Below, one piece after another: positions 44,155-56,100 of a stretch of 64,000 bases of DNA (within the stretch, counting starts at the first letter, position 1; every line of letters starts with the position of its first letter). Source of the stretch: Owenia fusiformis (lineage: Eukaryota; Annelida; Polychaeta; Sabellida; Oweniidae); the NCBI GenBank assembly GCA_903813345.2, contig CAIIXF020000002.1, forward strand, positions 4,628,001 through 4,692,000. The letters are read 5' to 3'. The position numbers and the translations under genes are program-made. A model generated the notes under the pieces. It searched no databases, was not told where the DNA came from, and was given only the letters and a program-made list of their open reading frames with translations.

Positions 44155-47100
44155 TCAAGACACAAACTCTGCCTGGATTTTCCATAATTCCTTGAACATA
44201 AAAATGTAACATGATATGAAAAAAGATATTGAAGCATTGTTTTAAATTTATTCTGATAGGCATATAGAACATCGGAAACGAACAGGATGGTCCAAAATTT
44301 CCAGAAATAAATGTGTCTTGAAGGTGTTCACTAAGCACAGGTGTTCACTAGAGACAGGTGTTCACTAAAACACTTCATTTCTAGTTTACATTGAAAAAAA
44401 TGTTTATAAAATTTTGTTGAGCTAGAGTATACCGGGAGGCAATTGTCATCTATGTAGGTAATTGTCAGTGTAAGCAGTTATTTGTCCGACAATAGAGACC
44501 TTTCGATATGAGTTATTTGGAATATGTATACGCAAACCTGTACTTGTACAAGTCAGGAACTCAAATCACAACAAAAAATCCAACAGGTATGTAGTTTTGG
44601 TTTCAAAATATGATTACAACTTAGAAATCAATTCTGCCATTGCTGGGATATTCACATTCAAACATTCAATTACAAAATAAGGAAAATATTACCAATGAAA
44701 TGTACTTTCCTGGTTTCTTTGAGAAACCTTCCTCCCCAGTGGTATTTGCTCCATTTAAAAGTTAAAGTTGCAGTATACATAAGTTAAGCTGAAACCTTGA
44801 TATCTTTCTAATTACCTACATGTAAATGGATGACATTGCCTCTCTGTACTCTAGTTGCCTCGCCTGCCTATGTTTGGCTTTGCAAAATGGTTGTAGTAGT
44901 ATTCATACACTTTGAATTTGTCTCTTTTGCAATCATAGTTTATTGATAAGAACACTTACCAAATATTTAGTCCTTGTGTAGTGAAAATATTGTGGAAAGT
45001 CTATAGGTATAGCCTCTGATGTATATCTGACCCCAGATGTCTCCTGTGTTAGTGCTGCCACCTGTTGAATGAAATGTGTGTATGCTGGACATGCAACCTC
45101 CAGATCTGTCAATGTAAAATTGAGACTGAAAGTAGAACATGATTATTGTAAAGTATGTGTAATACCAGTTAGAACAAAATAAGTACATTGGCACAGAGTC
45201 ATAGTTAATGTGAACATAGTTATGAACTATCTGAAGATGAAGCTCTCTTTTAAGAAGCAAAGTTGAACAAATAAAACAGGTAAACAAAAAAGTGACATTG
45301 CTTAGAGTTATTCAGCAGGTTCAACTGCTTCCTTGCATTCAGCATTTATACATTAAAGCTTTATAATGAAGGTTTTTTGTTGTTGCACTGACAAAATCTT
45401 GTTGTTGCACTGACAAAGCTTTATTGTCAAAATACTTTATAATGAAGCATGAATCAATTCAACACTGCAATGTAACAAGTACCATTAAAAGTTTTAAGGG
45501 TTTGGGGTCTGAGATACTGAGATACAAATCAGGGTTTCTTTTTTGGTACAATCGTAACTTATGATTCCGAGTAGACCTTTATCTACTTTTTGACGAACAA
45601 TGACTTGCAGCCAAATCGTCAGTTACGACAGTTTCAAAAACAGATGCCAGGTATCTAATGTTTCTCATTATTAAACATGAAATCATGTTTTAAATGGTGG
45701 TTGAGACTTGAAACTAATACTATAAATAGTATGAAATATTTCTTTTATTATTCACTTTTATATTCACCACTCTTTTTGGGAATGTCTTAAAGGAACAAGA
45801 ATGATTTTTTTGTATCATTTTCAGATTTACACTGGACTAAATGCCACATCCGGAGAATACGCCCATTGAATACACATTTTTTCTGATGTCACAGGCCTGT
45901 CCATTTCATTTTCATTTGAGTTACATATCTCACACCGACACCATAGGGCATATATGTGTGGTAGGATAATGTAACTTGATATCCTAAGGTAGAAACAGCT
46001 CCCCGTATTAATCTGACGGGAGCTGGTATCTTTATCCTGGCTAGGACCACAGACAGTTCAAGCCAGCATAGGCCTTTTATATCGAGTACGAAACAGCTCC
46101 CCGTATTAATCTGAGGGGAGCTGGTATCTTTATCCTGGCTAGAACCACAGACAGTTCAAGCCAGCATAGGCCTTTTATATCGAGTACGAAACAGCTCCCC
46201 GTATTAATCTGACAGGAGCTGGTATCTTTATCCTGGCTAGAACCACAGACAGTTCAAGCCAGCATAGGCCTTTTATCGAGTTAGTATCACTCTAGTAATC
46301 AACTTCTCTGGTGTACTAGTTAGCATGAGCTGGCTCCTGTCGCCGCAAGCTGGGATTGAACCCAGAATCTTGGCATCAGAAGTCCAGAGTGCTAACCTTT
46401 ACACCACAGAATCAAAGACATATTCAATATGTATTCTTATTTTTATGTTACATGTAATGTATAGACCAATGAGAGAGTGGGGAATATGACAGTGATATAA
46501 TACTTACCGTTTCTCCACTGCAATATAGAGGGTTTTAGCAGGTGGCTGAGACATTAATCTCTTCACTGTGTTAAACAATGCATCTGTTAGAGAATTGTCA
46601 TATATCACTGAAATACACAAGAGCAGATCATAATATTATATACTGAGCGTATATCATTTGCAATTAATTTGGCAGCCATTTTGAAACCAGCAAAAATTCA
46701 TGATGTTTCAGCTATATAGCTAACATTTAAACTGAAGGTAGCTAGAAAAGATTGGAGATTTATCTACTCAAGTACAAGCAGCCGTTTTGAAACCAGGAAT
46801 TTTTGTCAAAATATCTTTAACTATTTTGAAATTGTTGAGAAAGGAGCATGTAGGTTATCGCAAACAATTTCAAACGATTCTAACTTGAATTGTGAATATT
46901 TTCTAATCATGAGCATGGGTGTATCTTTTAGATCCATTCATTATCTTCAAGAAAAGTATATAAAATGATGATTAAGTTAATCAGACTTAAGTGATATTGC
47001 AGGGTCAATGGACCAATCAACATACTTTTTCAAAATTGTTGACCTAATTTTCACCAAAAATGCAACCTTTTATTATATTATATTGTTGAATGCGTAATTA

Positions 47101-50100
47101 GAATGTGCTTTGAGACATGTTCGATTTTCTAAAAAGAAAAGCTGATTGCTCCAGGGACTTTAAAGATACTGAATTTGGATGACCAAAATGAACTGAAACC
47201 AATGGATAGCATGAGATTTTTCAATGGAGAAATAACATGGGGAACACTTATCTTAAAGCAATTAAGTTATTCTTTCAGGAACTATTTGATACATCAAAAT
47301 AAAGAATAGTAATGCATTAAACATTGTAAAAAATGATTGCATTTTTGGTGAAAATGGGGTCAACATCTTTGAAAAAGTGTGTTGATGGGTTGATTACTAG
47401 TTAAATATCTCCGAGTTTGTTTGACTTTATTATTACTGTAAATAGTTTTCTTTGAGATAATGAATTGATCTAAAAGATAAACCTGTCTTCATTGTCAAAA
47501 AATAGTCATAATCCACGATATAACCTTCTGAAATTGTTTGCGATAACCTACGTGCTCCTTGTCATAACTTTAAAATATTATTATTAACCATCCATCAAGT
47601 TCCTGTACAATTTCAACCAAACTGTTCAATACATTTGAAGTTATGACCAAAAAATTGACCAAAAACCTTTCGAGTTATGACCAAATATGGAAAATTGATC
47701 AAATGCATTTAGAGTTATGATCAAATATGGAAAACTGACCAAATACATTTATAGAAATGACCAAATATGGTAAACTGACCATCAGCTGCTAGCATGACTG
47801 TTGTTTTCTCATTGAGATGCTTCACATCTGAGGTACTCCAGGAAAACTTTGATGAATCTGGAAGTTAAAAGTGAGATGATTCAACAAAAATGCAATGTTG
47901 TTGTGATAATGGAAGTTTGTAACTTTTGACTGAGTCAATGCAATATGAAGTTTTAATGACATTTAGGCAACATTGTTTTTGTAAAAAAGATAAGGAGGAT
48001 TAACGGTAAACTCAGATATTCTTAAATAACTAACCATGTCCAATAAAATAAAACATATGCATGTCAAGATAAAAATGTATGTATACTGTATATGTATCAA
48101 CTTGATGGAATCCCAGTTTGTAGTTTGAAGGATATGAGATAGAAAATGTTAAACTTTAATGCAATAAATGTAGCCTTATGCACACCTTGAAGGAGGTTAC
48201 CTTTGCTCCAGTCTAACTCCCGTATTGCAACTCCACTCTCCTGACCCATTTCATTGACTTTGTTCAACTCTACATTATGTTCACATGTTGTCAGTACATT
48301 CTCACCAATATCTGTAATGACAGTAACAACATGTCTACAATAAAATAATCTGGGAAAATCTTGGAATCTCAGAAAATCTCATGAAATATACTTGTTCATG
48401 AACTCATTTTTTATACTAATTAATCGTTAAAAAATTGTAAATATGAAATAAGCAAACATTAAACAATCAACATGAGGAAGTTAACCATGTGGTATTAATC
48501 AATAATTTTTGTAAATATTTAACCAAGAACATGGGTTGAGGAAGGACAACATAACATTTTCAAATAAAAATAGCTTGTTTGGATATGATAACAATGCCAA
48601 CAATAAAATGATATTCATTATATAATGAGCTATTTATAGTTGTATTTTACATATTTTGCAAAATATACTATTTTCAGGCAAGATTGCTGAATTAAATTGT
48701 TCATTTTAACATACTTATATTTAAAAAATTCTTGACTTCATTTATCATTTTATTGCAAGGATGACCTCTCAAATAAAACAAGACACATTTGTGAACTATA
48801 TGCATATATCAATATATCATATTCAATATACGCAATGCAGCCCATTATCTAATAATAATTATCATCCCAATCCTAAATTGGCCAACTACCATGCCAAAAA
48901 ACAAACAGTTTGAGATTTTCTTGCAAAAGAATTTTCCTTGAAAAGAATCAATGGAACAATTACCTTGAAGGACATTAACAAGACATTACATACAAGATTC
49001 CAGAAAGGAAGATAAAATAAAAAAAAATAACTAACTTAAAATCAAGTTTCTGATTTTTCATCACTGAAGACTTCAAAAAGCATTGGAATCAATCCATGAA
49101 AATGTTTGGCTGAAAATGTGTGAACAACATGTAAAAAGTACATTTTCACAAATATCTGTAATAATAGTAAAAACATCTCTGCAATAATAGTAATAAAATG
49201 TCTGCAATGATAGTATAACATGTGTTTATAATGTACAATATTAGTACCAACAAAACTACTGTACTTTAAGACCAATTATGGGGAGCCATCTATACATGAA
49301 ATATGGAGATATTTACATTACATTACTCTATTCTTATCAATCCTTCGCAAATTGTGACACTTACACATTCATTTTATTTTGTCTTCCAAATTCATGTTGT
49401 ATATCTATTTCATTAGTTTCTCATTTATTTTTATCAAAAGATTTTTATGATTCAATTTTAAGGCTATGTAAATGTCAAGATAGCCTAATTAGTTTAGTTT
49501 ATTGTTATTATAATGTACATTAATTAAAGTAGCAAAACCACACATTTGTGAGGGATGAAACAAATTCAAGTCACGTGATTTATTTTTTACGTGATCTTTA
49601 TTTTTTATCACAATTCAAAATTCGACAAGTAGACAAATCACGTAGATTCGTAAACAATGGCAACAGGGTGAGACAAAAAATTTTGCATGATAATGCATGA
49701 TAATAAAGATCACCTAAATCTAATTGAATCTTGCATACTCATTACGGCGCCAAACTGGATGCAAACAGCCCCTACTCATATTAAGACATTGTTGAAAGAG
49801 GGACTGTCGCCTAGATTTCTCCCCCAGCCAGTCAGTGATGTCCCATTATAATATCTTACATATGGGTATAGTATTGCCAATGTATTGAGAAAATCAGCAG
49901 AACAAACAATTGTCAGAATTGAACACAATTGAGTTTGATCGCAGTAATCAAGGGAAAACCCTGACAAGTGACATGTGCACATGGGTGTAGGAAAACTGGG
50001 CATGTGCCTTTTAGCCAGGCAGCCAATCAGATTCACAGTCTACTTTCAATATATGAAACAAGGCATCAACATGCAAAATGTCACCACCTGCCATTTATTA

Positions 50101-53100
50101 CAGATGCCAACTGCCAATTGTCAAACACCATCCAGAAAAAAGTTGGAGACTATAACAATATGTCACCATTGCTGGTAGTGACATAATAATCAACAGAATA
50201 ACCATATGTCACTGCAAGGTTTTGAACCCACAATCTCAGTAACCTTATGCTTTTCCGATTGCATCACCCAGCTCTGCAAGAATTTACAAAAAAAGTACAT
50301 ATAAATAATTTCAGGAAAAAAGCATACAAGTACACTTCTATTATTTGAAAATGATCATTTATACTACCAATAATATTAAAATGCATGTCTGAGAAAGTAT
50401 CTTCATCTAAATTTTCAAATTTCCTGTTTCTTGGCACAAGTGTTGATAAGTAACCCAAACCCAGACAGGCAATCAGATTCAAAGCAGTTATTTAAATTTC
50501 ATTTTGAATTTCTTACTGTTCAGTAAATATTTCATTTCTGGGAACAATGAAATTGATACAATAAATGTTGGAGTTGGGATCTAATAGTTGGTAAGTAGAG
50601 TGATGAAACTGTTTTACATCTCCTAATGCAAAAATATCAAGGGGGAGGTACTCTAATTGTGTTCCTACAAGACAGCCCCTTTTGAAGTTATGGTGACTTA
50701 TCAGAATGATGTGCTGACTCTCCTAAAAACTTCATGATTGCAGAAATTTTATACTGATGCACTTTTAACAGGACACCCTGTATGTTTTAAGGGTGATTAT
50801 AAATCAATTGGAACCAAACATAATATTACAATCATCTTAAAAAATAAATATGGCAACACCTGTGGGTAAGTTTATCTTCTTTTTAATTGTAATTTTAAAA
50901 TTATTATATTTTTAAAATCATTTTTCATTATGACACCAAATAATAATTATTTTATTTACTTTTACATTTTATTATCATCATGCTTTATATACTGCATGCT
51001 TACATACAATAAAATGAAATGCATACAAAATATAGAAAAAATTACATTTACTAAGGAATCATTTTGAGACAAATAGCATAATGTTAAATTGTTTATGTCA
51101 GTATGTAGTGCAAGCCCCTCAGATGGGGTTGGTTACGTAAATTATTTTTTGTTTCAAACTTATCAAAATTGCCCAGATATCAGCTATTATTATCATCTAA
51201 AATGATAAAAAAAAATTGAGAAGGAGGAGAAACTCTCTACCACGTCTCTTGCACAACATCCTCTGCCACCCACCCCCCCCCCATCTAGAAAGAGGAGAAA
51301 TGTTAAAATGATAAAAACATAATTCCAGGTGTGCAACATGAAGCCCTTTGTGAGTTTAAAAAAAGATATCTCTGCAAGAAATGCAAGCTTCAGCCGGAGA
51401 AGTTTGTCCTTGATGCTGATGATGTCTTATTTTGGTACCAACTTATATATAATCCACAAGATCAAGGACCGACACACTGTTTCCTGTGCAACAAACCAAC
51501 ACACAAGTGATTACGCCAAGTACTCTTACAATATGTGCTCAGACTGCCCACGCATCCCATTGGATATCAAAACTTTCTCAGACTGATTACAAATTATCCT
51601 GAATGCTGCTGTAATTAGCAATAGATTGGATGAACAAAAATTCAAGCGCCCTTCAATCGAAAACAACTGTTTTCAAATACTGACACTTCAAATGACATGG
51701 ACATAAGACAGTCCTAAATCGGGACATTAATTCATATAAACACTTTTTCCAAGCATGTTGGTCCCCCATGACATACCATTTCAATAATGTACATTTGCAG
51801 TCAGATTCAGTATGATATTATATATTGGACAGAAATTCTTGAAACATGGAATAGACTTTCTGAATCTAGATGGACTTGATTGCACTGTTTACGCTTGGAT
51901 CAACAACATTACATATTGATGTTTAAAAATTCATGCAAGGACATTTCAAACATGCGTATATCTTATATATACAGCGCTTGCATTAGGTTAGAAAATTTGT
52001 GAGTCCCAAGGACGCAATTTTTTTTAAAAAGTGTGTCCTTTGAAAAAAAAAGTGTGTCCCCTATTTCTAGCCTGTTTTGAGGTATAACTTTATTTTAAAA
52101 GCATTTTTTACCAAAACACCTTTCAGTTTTTGATTTCTTGCCGCGAATTTAAAACGGAAGTAAACGTTAAGTATGGACTGAATAAATGCATGTTCTTTCA
52201 TTCGACAATGAATACATTTTATTTCATGAATAACCTAATATTTGTTTCTGAATAGGAAAAACTGTGGCATGTCATGGTTTCAAATTTAGAAATAAACAAA
52301 GTCGAAAAAATTCGAGAGAATCATGATTATTTGTAAATATTCAACATGTTGAGCCTTATTTACAATTCAAATAAAGGTGAGAGATCATAATTATTTGTTT
52401 TTGTTAGGTTTCGTTGTAAACACATTGTAGTATTGAGCTAAAAAAAAATTGTGTCTAAAAAACACAAATATTTTCAAATTTTGCGTCCTCCAAATTAATT
52501 TTGAGTCCTTAACATGTATGGGACGCCGTTAATGCAAGCCCTGATATACTGTATATATATATATGGAAAAATAAAAACATTCTTTTTCATGGACTCATTT
52601 AATATGAAAAGGACTGTTTCAAAATGTGATTTAAAGTAATGTCATGATTACATCTTCATCTACAATCTGCAAAAGGCTGATAAGCCCATTTAAAGCATTA
52701 GTAATCTGTTACCAACAGCACATGGTTATAAACCTTTTTGAAATAAATCATTAATTTTTGTAAATATTTAACAGAAAATGCAAGGCAAGTCAACAAAACA
52801 TTTTCAATTCAGGTTATCTAATAAAAATGATAACAATGACATTCAAATGAAATGGGAGCTATGATATAGATGGCAGTTCACTAAATCTTTAGTGGATTGT
52901 GCTTTATACCTGTTCCATTGGTTTATGTGTAAATACTGCTGTCTTAAATCTTTAGTGGGTTGTGCTTTATACTTGTCCCATTGGTTTATGTGTAAATACT
53001 GCTGTCTTAAATCTTTAGTGGGTTGTGCTTTATACCTGTCCCATTGGTTTATGTGTAAATACTGCTGTCTTAAATCTTTAGTGGGTTGTGCTTTATACCT

Positions 53101-56100
53101 GTCCCATTGGTTTATGTGTAAATACTGCTGTCTTAAATCTTTAGTGGGTTGTGCTTTATACTTGTCCCATTGGTTTATGTGTAAATACTGCTGTCTTAAA
53201 TCTTTAGTGGGTTGTGCTTTATACCTGTCCCATTGGTTTATGTGTAAATACTGCTGTCTTAAATCTTTAGTGGGTTGTGCTTTATACCTGTCCCATTGGT
53301 TTATGTGTAAATACTGCTGTCTTAAATCTTTAGTGGGTTGTGCTTTATACCCGCCCCATTGGTTTATGTGTAAATACTGCTGTCTTAAATCTTTAGTGGG
53401 TTGTGCTTTATACTTGTCCCATTGGTTTATGTGTAAATACTGCTGTCTTAAATCTTTAGTGGGTTGTGCTTTATACCTGTCCCATTGGTTTATGTGTAAA
53501 TACTGCTGTCTTAAATCTTTAGTGGGTTGTGCTTTATACCTGTCCCATTGGTTTATGTGTAAATACTGCTGTCTTAAATCTTTAGTGGGTTGTGCTTTAT
53601 ACCTGTCCCATTGGTTTATGTGTAAATACTGCTGTCTTAAATCTTTAGTGGGTTGTGCTTTATACTTGTCCCATTGGTTTATGTGTAAATACTGCTGTCT
53701 TAAATCTTTAGTGGGTTGTGCTTTATACCTGTCCCATTGGTTTATGTGTAAATACTGCTGTCTTAAATCTTTAGTGGGTTGTGCTTTATACCTGTCCCAT
53801 TGGTTTATGTGTAAATACTGCTGTCTTAAATCTTTAGTGGGTTGTGCTTTATACCTGTCCCATTGGTTTATGTGTAAATACTGCTGTCTTAAATCTTTAG
53901 TGGGTTGTGCTTTATACTTGTCCCATTGGTTTATGTGTAAATACTGCTGTCTTAAATCTTTAGTGGGTTGTGCTTTATACCTGTCCCATTGGTTTATGTG
54001 TAAATACTGCTGTCTTAAATCTTTAGTGGGTTGTGCTTTATACCTGTCCCATTGGTTTATGTGTAAATACTGCTGTCTTAAATCTTTAGTGGGTTGTGCT
54101 TTATACCTGTCCCATTGGTTTATGTGTAAATACTGCTGTCTTAAATCTTTAGTGGGTTGTGCTTTATACCTGTCCCATTGGTTTATGTGTAAATACTGCT
54201 GTCTTAAAACGTCAAATACTAAATAAATCCAATAAATATCTAATTTTCTCATCATAATTATTTACTAACATGTTTTGTGTTTCAATATCATGAAGTTTTG
54301 GATATTTTCTTTGAAATTAAGTTTATGAGATTTTGAAGCAAGTTTTACATATTAAAGTATGTAATTAAACCCACTGAATCCTTCATATTATGTATGTTAA
54401 GATGATTTTTTTTATATTTTTTAAATACTCCAAAATATACTAGTTACTATTCTTTTAGATTTTAATAAATGCTTAATGGTGACCTTTAATATTATTTTCA
54501 TATTTGCAAAGGTAACCTCATCGCCATTGTAAAGACTGAATTCAGCAACTTACTTCAATGTCTTAAAGGGTGACGCATGTCGTTTAGCAAATCGAACGCT
54601 CGTTTCTGGTGTTGCTCACCATTTAGTATAAAAGGCTCGATCCCGGAATAATACTCAAGGGTTCAAAGGCTCGAGGTCGTTGTGTCAACATCTCTAACTT
54701 TTATATAACATTTGTACAGTATAGATCGTCACACATTTATAAAAGGGAGATTTTCATTTTATACGGGAAGCTTATCGGAACCCTTTAAAAGAATCAAGAC
54801 ACATTTGTGAACAATATGCATCATTGATTCAAATATGAATATATTCAGCCCATTATTTAAATACTATCCTCAGATCCTTATCCCAAATCGCCAACTTTTT
54901 TATCAAACACTACATACCTTATGAAACATCTCAAGTAGACTTGAGGTTTTATTATGTCCATAAGATATCAGGACAAAAAATTTGGACCAACTCTGGGTTT
55001 AAATTTGAGTTTTCAAAAATTATACTTTATTCCCTTTTATTCCCATAAAATATAAGGCTATAAATATGAGCTTCATGATAACTTTACAGAAGATTTTCTT
55101 TTCAACATTATTTCAACTGATCTGCAAAAATGATGTCCTCTAGTTATACAATATTATTTTCAGCTTAAGATTTACCTCTTCAATTTAGATTTACCTCACC
55201 TATTTAGGTTTACTTCACCAATCTAAATTTACCTCATCTATTTAAATTTACCTCACCTATTTAGATTTACCTCACCCATTTAAATTTACCTCACCTATTT
55301 AGATTTACCTCACCAATCTAAATTTACCTCAATTATTTAAATTTACCTCACCTATTTAGATTTACCTCATCTATTTAAACTTACCTCACCTATTTAGATT
55401 TACCTCACCTATTTAAATTTACCCCATCTAGATTTACCCCAACCATTTAAATTTACCTCACCTATTTAGATTTACCTCACCTATTTAGATTTACCTCACC
55501 TATTTAGATTTACCTCATCTATTCAAATTTACCCCACCTATCTAAATTTACCTCATCTATTTAGATTTACCTCACCTATCTAAATTTACCTCACTTAAAC
55601 TTTACCTCACTTATTTAAATTTAAGTCACCTATTTTTTGATCCTGACTATGCCCATGTTATGAGTCAAACAACTCATGTGCAAAATTAGTAGCTCAGTAT
55701 ATTGATAAATGATGCAAAATTATGTCAATTTAGATTTTGCACTGTCTAAAGTGTTTGTTGCTTCGTCATGAAAGAGTTGAAAGGCAAGCTATATAGATAA
55801 GAACAACAAATTTGTCATTAGTTTACTATACCTGTGCAGAAGATGTGTTGTGCTACCTTGGCCATTACAATGCTCACAAGGCCAACACCTCCACCCAGCT
55901 CCAGAGCACAACAGTCAGAGAACGCCTGTCTGTGGTGCAGTATGTAATCACACAGTAACAGTGCACCTGACCATACTTGTAGTCCAACATCTCGGAGTCT
56001 TGTTGCCATGGCATGCTCTGAAGATGAACAACAAAAGAGTTAAAATCAGGGCCTGTGATGGCTGTGATATAATAGTACAATGCTCAATGCTTCAAATGCT

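Noticed and set aside
46345-46413. Functional tRNA gene
   Set aside because: Pol III A and B boxes are present, but acceptor and anticodon stems do not pair and a SINE body follows. The same reasoning applies to 50215-50283 and 62449-62521.
51329-51586. Alternative 85-aa frame through exon 2 of the small CxxC gene
   Set aside because: It lacks the CxxC pairs, is rich in Ser/Met runs and does not join in phase to the upstream ATG exon.
52843-54255. 470-codon and 444-codon open frames as repetitive proteins
   Set aside because: They exist only because the 63-bp unit is divisible by three and stop-free on both strands. They lie inside a METTL22 intron and have no non-repeat domain.
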